NCBI RefSeq assembly: GCF_027533625.1 | Contig: NZ_JAQAGZ010000017.1 | Location: 62,001-126,000, forward strand | Length of the DNA stretch: 64,000 nt | Direction: 5' to 3' | Origin: Paenibacillus gyeongsangnamensis | Lineage (GTDB): Bacteria; Bacillota; Bacilli; Paenibacillales; NBRC-103111 | In this document: piece by piece, positions 34,465 to 43,519 of the stretch | How positions within the stretch are numbered: the first letter of the stretch is position 1 | Layout: the number at the start of each line of letters is the position of its first letter | Notes under the pieces: model-generated | Database searches by the model: none | The model's input: the letters and a program-made list of their open reading frames with translations, nothing else | What the model was told of the DNA's origin: nothing | Made by a program: the position numbers and the translations under genes

Positions 34465-36185
34465 TCACACGAGCATGCCGCCCTGCTTCGAATATTTGCT
34501 GATCCCTTCCGCAGCACGGTAAGCCAGTGCGCCCACGGTCCCCGTCGGGTTGTAGCCGCTGTTGTGGGGAAATGCCGAGGCTCCGACGACAAACACATTC
34601 TCCGCATCCCACATTTGCAAATACGAATTGACCGCCGAGGCAGCGGGATCGGCCCCCATGATGACCCCTCCTGTATTGTGCGTGGATTGATAAGGGACGA
34701 TGTTGTAAGGTCCGAGCTGATCGGCCGAGTCCATCGAGGTCGGTTCATTTCCTTCATAATCTCGGCCGCTTTGCCGGCAACGAACTTGATCATTTCGCGG
34801 TCTTGGTCCTCGAAGTCGAAGGTGACCCGGATCAGCGGCAAGCCGTATATATCCTTGTAGGTAGGGTCCAGATCCAGATAATGATGCTTCCATGGCATAC
34901 AGCTTCCTTGAGGGGAGACCGCCAGAACGCTGTTTGCGTATTTGACCGATTTCTGCTTGAACTCTTTCCCCCAAGCCGGCGTCCCCTTGGGTACGGAATT
35001 CGTCGCAATCGGCCGCTGCCCGGTTTGGGAGATATGGATACCGGCGCCATGGATAAAGTTGAGATTGCCGTGGTCGAAGTTATCTCCGTTGAAATCGGGA
35101 ATTTCCATCCCGAGCGAACCGGCACCGGCATACAAATTGAATTCCTTGTCGTCGTAAAACCCGGTTGCCGTTCCCCCGTTCGTCTGGTAAGCGTAATTCT
35201 TGCCGATAACGCCGGTTCCCGAAGCGGGATCGTACGGTTTGCCCAGCTTGGAGGTTAGCAGCAGACGATTGTTGTTGAATACGTAGCTCGCCAGGATGAC
35301 GATGTCGGCCGGCTGCTCGAATTGCTAGCCGGTTACCGTATTCACGTAGACGACACCGCTCGCTTTCTTCCCGTCGTGCAAGATTTGGATCACATTGGAA
35401 TAGCTGCGCAGCTCGAAATTACCCGATTTCTGGGCGATCGGCAGAATCGTAACGACGGGATCCGCTTTAGCCCCGTACTCGCAGCCGAACCGTTCGCAGA
35501 AGCCGCAATATTGACAGGCCGCTCTCGTGATGCCGTCCGGATTCGTGTACTGCTCCGATAAATTAGCGGAGGGCATCATATATGGATGATATCCCAGCTT
35601 TTTCGTTGCGTCCTCGAATAGCTTGATCACCGGCGTTTTAACCATAGGCTTGGTAGGGAAAGGACTGGAGCGCTTGCCGACCAGCGGATTTTGTTCCTGA
35701 TCCCCCGAGATGCCGGCCAGCTTCTCGAATTTGTCGAAATACGGCTCCAGCTGGTCGTACGTAATCCCCCAATCCTGCAGCGTCATGCCGTCCGGTATTT
35801 TTTTCTTTCCGTACCTCTCCACCGTCTTACTATAGATCTCGAAGTCGTAAGGCAGGAACCGGAAGGTTTGTCCGTTCCAGTGGACGCCTGCGCCTCCGAG
35901 CCCTTCGCTGAGCAGGAAAGAACCGTACTCCCGCATGGGGACGGCTGTTATTTTCTCATTGTTACGGAAAGTAACGGTTTCCCTGGACAAGTTCTGCATC
36001 AGATCATATCGCAGAGCATAACGCAGCTCATCGTGCACCATGTAGTAATCCTGGGTGCTTCTGGGCTTTCCCCGCTCCAAGCCTACGACTTTGGTGCCCT
36101 GCTTCGTTAATTCGGCGGCGATGATGCCTCCGACCCAGCCCATTCCGACGATCACTACCGGAACTTTCGGCACTTTAGTAGCCAT
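34465..36185 (-). pseudogene. GMC family oxidoreductase, broken by TAG and a frameshift
   Basis: The N-terminal part (VPVVIVGMGWVGGIIAAEL, GGAGVHWNGQTFRF, then a CQYCGFCERFGCEYGAK cluster) is the flavin domain of a gluconate/sorbitol dehydrogenase-type GMC enzyme. TAG at 35325-35327 (codon 287) interrupts it. The same frame resumes with EQPADIVILASYVFNN. Near 34740 one base is missing after MKEMN, and the rest lies in another frame: STHNTGGVIMGAD, VGASAFPHNSGYNPTGTVGA and the stop at 34465. Two independent lesions make it a pseudogene. Confidence 0.88.
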
Positions 36186-36209
36186 AAGATATTCCTCGTT
36201 TCCGTTATT

Positions 36210-36971
36210 CTAGTGCGTTGCAAAATGATCGTGCAGGCTGCGCGGCTCCATGACGACGAATTGATCTTTATCCATGATGTTCGCATAGCTCATTTGGTTG
36301 CCGGGGTATTTGCGCATTTTCCACCCCATCATATTTTTATTCCCGCCGTATAGTGGGTCGGAATAAGCTCCTTCCATCGTTAAATTGCGCAGCAAATTAA
36401 CGAACGTTTTCCCTGTCACTCCGGTGACGACCGCAATTTCTCCTTTTTCAAGCGAGGTGAGGATCGCATCCTTCTCGTTATTGGCCAAATCGACGAACGA
36501 TTTGGAATATTTGCTCTTGCTGGCCTCTTCTATCGCCTGCAATCCCATGGTGAACACCTCGTGCCGCTCCATGCTCTGATAATCGCCCTGGGTCGCCTCC
36601 CCTTTCATGAAGGGACCCATCCGGTATTCACGGGAATTGTATCCCCACGGACTTGCCATCTGATGGTCAATCTAGAAAGCAACGCCCAGATCCGCCGCCC
36701 CAGGACCTAAATCGTCCTTTGGGAAAATGCGTTCCACCGCCGCCTCCGTAATCTGAAGCTGGGCTTGCGTGAAGAACATCGGCGCCTGATTGAAATTGGC
36801 CGGTGCCGGCTGGTTCGCCTGCGGCGGCGCCGCAGGCTTTTTGTTTAATCCGCCCGTCAGCGCGCTACCAATTACCCCGCCGACAACCGCTCCCCCGATT
36901 GCCGTTCCCGAATACTTCAAAAAACGCCGCCGGGAACCATTGGGCGCTTGTTCATTGTGCTGCTCTGCCAT
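36210..36971 (-). pseudogene. gluconate 2-dehydrogenase subunit 3-like protein with internal TAG
   Basis: The ATG 36971 lies behind GAAGGAGG. A twin-arginine signal (SRRRFLKYSG, then a Gly/Ala-rich hydrophobic segment) opens the protein, so it is a Tat substrate. Codon 100 is TAG (36672-36674), between GAADLGVAF and IDHQMASPWGYNSREYRMG. The frame continues unbroken for another 150 residues to DHFATH. In family members this small subunit carries the export signal for the GMC subunit, which follows here. Confidence 0.85.
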
Positions 36972-37198
36972 GATCATTCCTCCTTCAAGTAGTTGGTTTG
37001 TTCATGCCTTCTTATTGGAAAATGCAGGGTTTGTGTTTAGATTCAACCGCGAACGGCCATTTTATGCAAAGCATTCCATCTTTCTTACCAAGCGCCCGTA
37101 TGAAAACCAAATAAAAGGGCACGTTATTATCGAATCTTACCGGAAGATTCGAGCAAGGCTTATTGATTTATAACGAAAATGAAGTAAGGAGGCACACT

Positions 37199-37558
37199 AT
37201 GAGGAAATCACTCGTAAGTCTTTCGCTGCTGGTTGCCCTCTCGATGTCCGCTTGCGGTAAAACAGCGCCGGCGCCGGCACCTGCCCCAGCTCCTGCACCA
37301 GCCCCCAGTCCCGGAGCCGCTGCTGGAGGAACCACGGTGGACGCGCAAGCCACTTTTAAAGCAAACTGTATCAGCTGTCACGGGGCAAGCTTGGAGGGCG
37401 GCGTCGGGCCCAACCTGCAGAAGGTCGGGGCCAAATATTCAAAGGATCAGATCGCGACCATTGTCGGCAACGGAAGAGGGGCTATGCCTACCTTTAAAGG
37501 CAGACTTGCAGACAATGAAATCAGTGCGGTCGCCGATTGGTTGTCGACCAAAAAATAG
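37199..37558 (+). CDS. cytochrome c lipoprotein (c551/CccB-like)
   Basis: 119 residues. The lipobox SMSACGK is followed by a spacer of repeated Pro-Ala pairs (PAPAPAPAPAPS) and one class I haem domain: CISCH haem site, GPNLQKVG, and MPTFKG with the distal Met. It is membrane-anchored outside the cell and could accept electrons from the neighbouring dehydrogenase. AAGGAGG precedes ATG 37199. It is divergent from the broken dehydrogenase operon, and itself intact. Confidence 0.9.
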   Translation: MRKSLVSLSLLVALSMSACGKTAPAPAPAPAPAPAPSPGAAAGGTTVDAQATFKANCISCHGASLEGGVGPNLQKVGAKYSKDQIATIVGNGRGAMPTFKGRLADNEISAVADWLSTKK

Positions 37559-37855
37559 CATTTTACAAAAAAGTAATGGGACCAACTTCTTGTTATCCGC
37601 TAACAAGAAATTGATCCCATGACGTTTTTTATCGGGGAAAAACCGGCTGCACTCTTTTTTCCAGAAATCAATCACGGTATGTTCTAGCAGCTCGACAGAC
37701 GCCCAAGAGTTCTTAAATCTGAACCCGAACCCTTCCATATCCTTAATGATGCGCTCTACCTCCGAATTAGGTACTCTCATCTCCAGAGACAATATATGAT
37801 GGGCCAATTTCGCGAAGTCGTTGAATTGAGGGAAAGTATCTTCGCCATTCGTCAT
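37439..37855 (-). CDS. uncertain ORF, possibly a 3'-truncated gene
   Basis: 138 residues from ATG 37855, behind AGAGG. The first 80 residues (MTNGEDTFPQFNDFAKLAHH, then EVERIIKDMEGFGFRFKN and HTVIDFWKKECSRFFPDKK) read like a real helical protein of unknown family. The rest runs through the bidirectional terminator at 37576-37620 and antisense to the cytochrome gene, so that tail is unlikely to be original. It may be a gene that lost its 3' end. Confidence 0.35.
   Translation of the reverse strand: MTNGEDTFPQFNDFAKLAHHILSLEMRVPNSEVERIIKDMEGFGFRFKNSWASVELLEHTVIDFWKKECSRFFPDKKRHGINFLLADNKKLVPLLFCKMLFFGRQPIGDRTDFIVCKSAFKGRHSPSSVADNGRDLIL
37576..37630. terminator. bidirectional terminator after the cytochrome c gene
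   Basis: A 20-bp near-perfect stem (ATGGGACCAACTTCTTGTTA with its complement to 37620). It has GACGTTTTTT on the plus side and TTACTTTTTTG on the minus side. Confidence 0.85.
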
Positions 37856-38022
37856 AACCTCTGCATCTCTCCAGAATAGTTTAAATAAATATAGTAAGCG
37901 GTACCGAATCTGCTTACAATAGGATCAGCAGGTTATTCCCTTTTTATTCGCCGCTGCTGAATAGTCCTGGGTACAGACCGGACCAATGGCATCGCGGCCG
38001 AACCCTAGAAGGAGGGAATTCC

Positions 38023-38238
38023 ATGAATGCAAGAGCGTCATTGCCTCATCTAGCGGTTTTTCAAACGCAGGATCTTGACCCCGATCAGGATGTCGGATTC
38101 TGCAACGGCGTTCACGGTCCAGAGGGCGCAAAACCTCGCTTGGGCCGGGAGCCATGGACTAACGGTTCGCTATGGTCGTCAGCTATAATTAGGGTTGCGC
38201 CGGAGCCGCCCTGTCGTAATCTATCTTTCCGAAAATAG
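38023..38238 (+). CDS. possible small ORF with a strong ribosome binding site
   Basis: 71 residues from ATG 38023. AAGGAGGG stands six bases upstream, the only reason to list it. The translation (MNARASLPHLAVFQTQDLDP and on) matches nothing I know and has the Arg/Pro-rich look of a shadow frame. It is probably not a gene. Confidence 0.2.
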   Translation: MNARASLPHLAVFQTQDLDPDQDVGFCNGVHGPEGAKPRLGREPWTNGSLWSSAIIRVAPEPPCRNLSFRK

Positions 38239-38295
38239 GCTGCCCATGCCCTGTCCTTATGCTTAATGACTATCGGAAGCCGGTTTCATCTCAAT

Positions 38296-38340
38296 AAAAA
38301 AAGAATCGGCCAAAGGGCTGCTAAGGCAGCTCCTTGGTCG
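38296..38340 (-). terminator. terminator of the KduD-like gene
   Basis: GACCAAGGAGCTGC/GCAGCCCTTTGGCC stem, then GATTCTTTTTTT on the minus strand. Confidence 0.85.
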
Positions 38341-38403
38341 TTTAAAGAATTATTTGAAGACGGCCTGCATGGAAACAAGGACCGCCATCTTTATAAACAA
38401 AGG

Positions 38404-39159
38404 CTACCTGCCAAGCCAGCCGCCGTCGACAGCCAACACATGGCCATGAACATAATCCGATGCTGGGGAAGCCAAATAGATCACGGCGCCCACCATATCT
38501 TCCGCCCTGCCCCATCTTTCGGCAGGAATGCGTTCCATAATTTGGCGGCTGCGCGTTTCGTTATGTTTCAACGCCGTGTTCATGTCGGTGTCCATGTAGC
38601 CCGGCGCGATGGCGTTGACATTGATGCCGAGACCGGCCCATTCGTTGGAGAGCGCCTTCGTCAGCTGCATGACGCCTCCCTTGGCTGCGGCATACGCCGG
38701 TACGGTAATGCCTCCCTGAAACGATAGCAGCGAAGCGATGTTTATGATTTTGCCCCGGCCGCCGCGGATCATCCTCCGCCCTGCTTCCTGGCAGAGCAGA
38801 AATACGGATTTCAAATTCACGTCCAGGACATCGTCCCAATCCTGTTCGCTGAAATCCACCGCGGGTGCTCTTCGCTGAATGCCCCCGTTGTTGACGAGTA
38901 TGTCGATTTTACCGAAGAGGGCGTCCACTTGATTCAGCGCTCCCTTGACCTGCTGCATATCCGAGAGGTCGCACGGAACGATCTCGCACCGCCTCCCGAG
39001 CGCCTGAATCCGCTCCCTTGTTTCCAGGCCGGCGCTTGAGCGCTGAAGCAGCGCTACATCGGCGCCCGCCTCCGCCAAACCGACGGCCATCGCTTGGCCC
39101 AGCCCTCTCCCCGCTCCCGTAACCACTGCCGTTTGTCCCGTTAAATTGAAATATTGCAA
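38404..39159 (-). CDS. SDR oxidoreductase, KduD-like
   Basis: 251 residues, classical SDR. TGAGRGLGQAMA (cofactor), VNNGGIQRR, ASLLSFQGG and YAAAKGG (catalytic Tyr-Lys) are intact. The NNGGIQRR and PGYMDTDMN patterns point to the 2-dehydro-3-deoxy-D-gluconate 5-dehydrogenase (KduD)/gluconate 5-dehydrogenase group, so it acts on a keto-sugar acid with NAD(P). Its position next to the broken gluconate dehydrogenase-type genes is consistent with sugar-acid metabolism. It is monocistronic with its own terminator. Confidence 0.85.
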   Translation of the reverse strand: MQYFNLTGQTAVVTGAGRGLGQAMAVGLAEAGADVALLQRSSAGLETRERIQALGRRCEIVPCDLSDMQQVKGALNQVDALFGKIDILVNNGGIQRRAPAVDFSEQDWDDVLDVNLKSVFLLCQEAGRRMIRGGRGKIINIASLLSFQGGITVPAYAAAKGGVMQLTKALSNEWAGLGINVNAIAPGYMDTDMNTALKHNETRSRQIMERIPAERWGRAEDMVGAVIYLASPASDYVHGHVLAVDGGWLGR

Positions 39160-39198
39160 TGCTTTCCCCTCCTCATCCTCTTGTACAAGATCCGGTTG

Positions 39199-40461
39199 TT
39201 ACGGCTTGCTCCGAAGGGGTTGTTCACCTTCTGCGGTTTGCTCGAACAGCTTAATGATTTCAATTACGACGAAAACGGCTTGGACCATAGAATCGACCGA
39301 GATATACTCGTATTTGCCGTGATAGTTTTCTCCGCCTGTAAAAATATTCGGTGTAGGCAGTCCCATATAAGAGAGCTGCGAACCGTCCGTTCCGCCCCGG
39401 ATCGGCTTAATCACCGGTTCAATCCCCAACCGGGTCATGGCCTGATGGGCTAAATCGACGATTTGCTTCACCGGTTCGATTTTCTCTCTCATATTGTAAT
39501 ATTGATCGTTCATATCCAAAATCAATGTTTCGTCGCCATACGTTCGTTTGAACTCGTTCACGATTTGCACGAGCGCGGCTTTCTTGGCCTCGAACGCATT
39601 CCTGTCGAAGTCCCGGATGAGATAATGCAGCTTGGTCTCTTCGACGGTTCCGTGAAAGGAGATCAAATGGTAGAAGCCTTCATAGCCTTCGGTAAGCTCA
39701 GGCGCCGCTTCTGAAGGAAGCTTCCCGTGCAAGGCCATGCCGATTTTGGCGGAGTTCACCATTTTGCCCTTCGCCGTTCCGGGGTGCACGTTCTTTCCTT
39801 TAATCGTGATTTTCGCCTGGGCGGCATTGAAGCTCTCGTATTCGAGCTCTCCCAAGGGACCTCCGTCCACGGTATAGGCATAGCGAGCGTCGAAGGCGGC
39901 TACATCGAACCTGTGGGGACCTCTCCCGATCTCCTCATCCGGCGTAAAAGCGACCCGGACCCGCCCGTGTTTGATTTCCGGATGATGGATCAAATAAGCC
40001 ATCGCCGTCATAATTTCCGCGATCCCAGCCTTATTGTCCGCTCCGAGCAGCGTCGTTCCGTCCGTCGTTATGAGCGTATGTCCTATGTAGCGGGCGAGTT
40101 CGGGAAAATGCTGCGGCGACAAAACGACCTGCAGGTCTTTATTAAGGACGATGTCCTTGCCGTCATAGGACTCCGTGATTTGCGGATTGACGTGTGCGCC
40201 GGTATAATCGGTGGCCGTATCCATATGAGCCAAAAATCCGATGGTCGGCACCGCTTTTTCCGTCTTGGAAGGCAGCGTCGCCATGACGTATCCATGCTTG
40301 TCGATCGTGACGTCCTCCATGCCGATCGCCTCCAGCTCTTGAACAAGCATCCGGGCCAGCGTCAGCTGTCCGGGTGTCGAGGGACAGGTTTCGCTGCTGT
40401 CGTCGGACTGGGTGTCTACCTTGACATAGGATGTAAATCGTTGAATGATTTCGTCCTTCAT
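39199..40461 (-). CDS. pepT: peptidase T (aminotripeptidase)
   Basis: 420 residues, M20B metallopeptidase. Zinc and catalytic motifs: GFLAHMDTATDY (first His and Asp), LLGADNKAGIAEIM and TPDEEIGRGPHRFD (general base Glu). The GGTDGSQLSYMGLPTPNIF block carries the C-terminal ligands. It removes the N-terminal residue of tripeptides in the cytosol. AAGGGATGAGAAGCA precedes ATG 40461. Full length, no defect. Confidence 0.96.
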   Translation of the reverse strand: MKDEIIQRFTSYVKVDTQSDDSSETCPSTPGQLTLARMLVQELEAIGMEDVTIDKHGYVMATLPSKTEKAVPTIGFLAHMDTATDYTGAHVNPQITESYDGKDIVLNKDLQVVLSPQHFPELARYIGHTLITTDGTTLLGADNKAGIAEIMTAMAYLIHHPEIKHGRVRVAFTPDEEIGRGPHRFDVAAFDARYAYTVDGGPLGELEYESFNAAQAKITIKGKNVHPGTAKGKMVNSAKIGMALHGKLPSEAAPELTEGYEGFYHLISFHGTVEETKLHYLIRDFDRNAFEAKKAALVQIVNEFKRTYGDETLILDMNDQYYNMREKIEPVKQIVDLAHQAMTRLGIEPVIKPIRGGTDGSQLSYMGLPTPNIFTGGENYHGKYEYISVDSMVQAVFVVIEIIKLFEQTAEGEQPLRSKP

Positions 40462-40569
40462 TGCTTCTCATCCCTTCTGTTCTATGGATGGTTATACGGC
40501 CCATCGGCTTCCAATATCCAAGTTTGCCCAATCTTTATATTACCATTACCGGCCAAGAAAACCACGCAC

Positions 40570-40623
40570 AAAAAATAAACACTGCCCTAAAGTCGGCTCC
40601 GTTCATGCCGCTGAGACAGTGTT
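40570..40623 (-). terminator. terminator of an unassigned minus-strand transcript
   Basis: AACACTGTC/GGCAGTGTT stem with an inner CGGC/GCCG arm, then TTATTTTTTG. It lies upstream of pepT, where no minus-strand gene ends. Confidence 0.7.
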
Positions 40624-40833
40624 CATCGTATTCCGACTGAAGCTATGGCCCAGTCACTAAACCGATTGCGTGCCGTTGACACAGCACAATCTCATTACAC
40701 CCAGACTCTATAAGGAAGAACTGATCGTTTCCTCCTTCATTAGACTCTTGTCCGGGAAGCCTGTCTTATATGAATCCTCGATTGATGTCTTATGTTCTCC
40801 TCATTCAACTTATTTTTAAACTATACCACGTTC

Positions 40834-40867
40834 AATATTACAATATTTAGGCCAATATTATAATATT
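40834..40867. promoter_or_regulatory. twin AT palindromes, operator-like
   Basis: AATATTACAATATT (40834-40847) and AATATTATAATATT (40854-40867) are spaced 20 bp centre to centre, about two helical turns. A TATAGT-like -10 box lies beside them on the minus strand. They look like a double repressor site, but I recognise no regulator. Confidence 0.5.
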
Positions 40868-41070
40868 TAGTTCGCATACATTGTTTACGTTTGGAATGAG
40901 GAAATACGTGTTAATTAATCCATACTTTTGCTAGCAACTCTATCCACCCACTTATAGTTATTTTCTATGAATTTCATTTATTTTATATATTAGACCAATG
41001 GAAGTTCGAGCCATACAATAGGTTTATGATGTTCGATAACGTGAAACCACTCGAATGCGGAGGGATATGG

Positions 41071-41874
41071 ATGACTATGGATACGGCAAGCAGCCGAGCC
41101 GAATTGTCTGGAAAGCTGACGAACGTTTTAGATGCACGTACATTAAGCGCATCGCATCGCAGACTGTCCGAGCTCGTTCACAAAGGGATACGCGTTCTTG
41201 ACGTAGGGTGCGGAACAGGAGCCATTACACGGGGAATCGCCGAAGCGGTCGGTCCTGGGGGGAGAGTCGTCGGGATCGACAGCAACCCGAAGCTGATTGA
41301 CAAAGCCCGTCAAATGCATGGAACTGTGCCCGGATTAACCTTTGAAACCGGTGAAATCTATAAACTTGATTTCAAAGAATCGTTCGATATGGTCACCGCT
41401 GCTCGAGTATTTATCTGGTTATCGGATCCGGTGGAAGCCTTGCATCGGATGAAGCATGCCGCAAAAATCGGCGGGCGCATCTTGATCTCGGATTATAATC
41501 ATCTCAAAATATCTTGGCAGCCGGAGCCGCCGGCTAGCATGCTTCACTTCTACAAGGCTTATCTGAAGTGGCGAGCCGATGCCGGTATTCGTAATGATAT
41601 AGCCGATTGTCTTCCCGGTTTATTCCAGGACGCCGGGCTTCATGAGATTGTTGTAACGCCCCAGCATGAAATAACGAAGCGAAGCGATCCCGATTTCGAA
41701 TCGCGCATCGCCCTCTGGGCCGATACGGCGTCGAGCCGGGGGGCCCAAATGGTCCGGGACGGGTATATGGAAGAGTCCGATGTAATCAGCGCCGAACAAG
41801 AATACCGGGAATGGATTTTTAGCGAGGCTCAATCCTTGACCATGTATATGCTTGCGGTGGAAGGAACGAGGTGA
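41071..41874 (+). CDS. class I SAM-dependent methyltransferase
   Basis: 267 residues. Motif I is VLDVGCGTGAITRGIA (about residues 43-58), followed by GIDSNPKLIDKA (SAM ribose-binding Asp) and the Methyltransf_11/25 core to GGRILISDYNH. The substrate is unknown. Start ATG 41071 was chosen because GGAGGG lies six bases upstream; an earlier in-frame ATG at 41026 has no such site. It is a single gene. Confidence 0.85.
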   Translation: MTMDTASSRAELSGKLTNVLDARTLSASHRRLSELVHKGIRVLDVGCGTGAITRGIAEAVGPGGRVVGIDSNPKLIDKARQMHGTVPGLTFETGEIYKLDFKESFDMVTAARVFIWLSDPVEALHRMKHAAKIGGRILISDYNHLKISWQPEPPASMLHFYKAYLKWRADAGIRNDIADCLPGLFQDAGLHEIVVTPQHEITKRSDPDFESRIALWADTASSRGAQMVRDGYMEESDVISAEQEYREWIFSEAQSLTMYMLAVEGTR

Positions 41875-41880
41875 CGCAAT

Positions 41881-41920
41881 AAATACAAAAGCTGCCCAGA
41901 TCATTCTCTGTCTGGGCAGC
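41881..41920 (-). terminator. hairpin between the methyltransferase and binding-protein genes
   Basis: GCTGCCCAGA/TCTGGGCAGC stem (41891-41920) followed by TTTTGTATTT on the minus strand. It serves the lipoprotein gene and perhaps, weakly, the convergent methyltransferase. Confidence 0.75.
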
Positions 41921-41966
41921 AAAGGGTTAACGAAGATGAGCGACGATTTGCCATCGCACGACGCAT

Positions 41967-43277
41967 CTATTTTTTTGCTGATTCCGCCTGCTCGATTTTT
42001 TTGTTTGAGCCTTCGGTGACATCCCGCAGCATCGTATTCATATCCTTGCCTTTTAGCAGCATATCTTTCATCCCCGAGCCTAAATCGTCGGCGGCCATCT
42101 TATTATACGGATTAACCGAACCGGGAGCGGCATATTGGTCAGGCTGAAGCGCCTTCACGTTCTTCCCCTTATACATCGGGTTATCTTGGCCGAATTGCTC
42201 CCGAACCTTATGGTTACTTAGCGTCGGCAATAGAGTTCCTTCCTTGGCGCGCGCCGTCTGGAATTCTTCCGATGTTAGGTAAGAGATCACGTCGAAAGCA
42301 TCGTCCTTAAGATCGCTCATGGAGGTAACGTAGAAATACGTCGGATACGCCTGAGGTCCGACCTTATTGCCTGAGAATACCGGGAAGGAAGCTAGATCCC
42401 AGTTCATGTCCCCAATCTCCGTCTGCGAATGAAGCGCCGTTACCGACAGGAACATGGCGACCGTACGGTCCTTAAAGAACCGGTTCCTTTCATGCGGTTC
42501 GGACAATTTGTCCGGCAGAGGACCGTTCTGAATCCGATAAAATCGCATCAGATTATCGATCCATGTCTTCCACTTGTCGTCCGTGTTGAAGGTAGTTTTA
42601 TTCGTAGCGCTGTCCACAATCGGCAGCGATAATTGATTCATCAGCACCAAATGTCCATGCGAAGAGCCTAACCCCCAATACTGCACCCCTGCGTCCGTTC
42701 GGGTTAACTTCTTACTTAATTCGTACAGCTCGTCCCAAGTCATGCCGTCCTTCGGATAAGGTACGCCGAATTTGTCAAAAAGATCTTTGTTATAATAAAT
42801 CGATGTCGGCGGCACAAACACAGGCAGGCCATAAATGCCGTTATTCTTAGCCAGCTTCTTTGCTGCGTCGACCATAGTCGCGTCAAGCTTGGAGAGATCA
42901 TAATTGTTTTTCTTGATTAACGGCGTAATGTCGTATTGCAGACCGTTGTCGAGCAGCTGGGAGGACGTCTGACCGATGGACGTGAACAATATATCAATTT
43001 TTTGTCCGGCAGTAATCAATTCCGGGATGTTCTGTCCTTTGCCTCCAACCAGATACTTTAAAGTAATATGGGGATACTTTTTCTTAATCGGCTCAGCAAA
43101 TACTTTGTTGAAATCGCTTTCGTTCCAATCCGCGGCATACTGATAATAAACCGTCAATTCTACCGGAGCTTTCTTCGTTTCCCCCGCACCCCCGGGTGTG
43201 CCGCTTGGAATTCCCGAGCTGCTGCAAGCGCTTACGAAGGATAGCGCGAGAATAGCGAATAGCGATTTTCGAATCAT
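41967..43277 (-). CDS. orphan extracellular solute-binding lipoprotein
   Basis: 436 residues. The signal ends SFVSACSSS with the lipidated Cys at about 18. The mature domain is a sugar-type binding protein (LTVYYQYAADWNESDFN, YNKDLFDKFGVPYPKDGMTW, WGLGSSHGH). No permease gene lies on either side and a terminator follows, so it stands alone. It could serve a transporter elsewhere or act with a sensor kinase. The ligand is unknown. Confidence 0.88.
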   Translation of the reverse strand: MIRKSLFAILALSFVSACSSSGIPSGTPGGAGETKKAPVELTVYYQYAADWNESDFNKVFAEPIKKKYPHITLKYLVGGKGQNIPELITAGQKIDILFTSIGQTSSQLLDNGLQYDITPLIKKNNYDLSKLDATMVDAAKKLAKNNGIYGLPVFVPPTSIYYNKDLFDKFGVPYPKDGMTWDELYELSKKLTRTDAGVQYWGLGSSHGHLVLMNQLSLPIVDSATNKTTFNTDDKWKTWIDNLMRFYRIQNGPLPDKLSEPHERNRFFKDRTVAMFLSVTALHSQTEIGDMNWDLASFPVFSGNKVGPQAYPTYFYVTSMSDLKDDAFDVISYLTSEEFQTARAKEGTLLPTLSNHKVREQFGQDNPMYKGKNVKALQPDQYAAPGSVNPYNKMAADDLGSGMKDMLLKGKDMNTMLRDVTEGSNKKIEQAESAKK

Positions 43278-43519
43278 GATATACTCCCCCTATAGTCGTC
43301 ATGAATATAGCTGTTGCTATTATAGATGGGATAGTCTGGATATTCCATCTCATATCCTCATTTGTTTTTATTCAAAATTCACTTTATTCCTGCCATATGT
43401 TCCGTCAGCATAAGCTTGTGACCGGATTGTGACCATTTTGAGCATCATTTTAAGACAATTTTAGGTTACAATGGTTTATGATCCGTCATCGATACAACGA
43501 TGCGAGAGGAGCTGGAGCA

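Larger units (their letters stand above)
37856..38403. other. intergenic region with one weak small ORF
   Basis: Apart from the ORF at 38023 and the terminator at 38296 I see no gene. Minus-strand frames here have scattered stops and may be old debris. Confidence 0.4.
40462..41070. other. 609-bp region with a transcript-like structure
   Basis: On the minus strand a run from two AT palindromes (40834-40867) through two tiny open frames ends in a strong hairpin terminator (40570-40623). The tiny frames are a 22-codon TTG frame (MNEENIRHQSRIHIRQASRT start) ending with TAA, then MKEETISSSL. No gene follows before the terminator, so it looks like an independent small RNA or leader. The plus-side 40870-41070 holds the AT-rich promoter area of the methyltransferase gene. 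Confidence 0.45.

Noticed and set aside
33696..35135. A 479-residue fusion of an oxidoreductase segment with TatC
   Set aside because: The frame is open only because the GMC gene is frameshifted; the middle segment is out-of-frame translation, and tatC has its own GTG start and ribosome binding site at 34424.
35325..36674. Two in-frame TAG codons in consecutive genes as possible amber recoding (pyrrolysine-like)
   Set aside because: The same operon also has two frameshifts, the ThrRS gene has a TAA, and no recoding genes or known Pyl protein families are present. Decay or error explains all lesions together.
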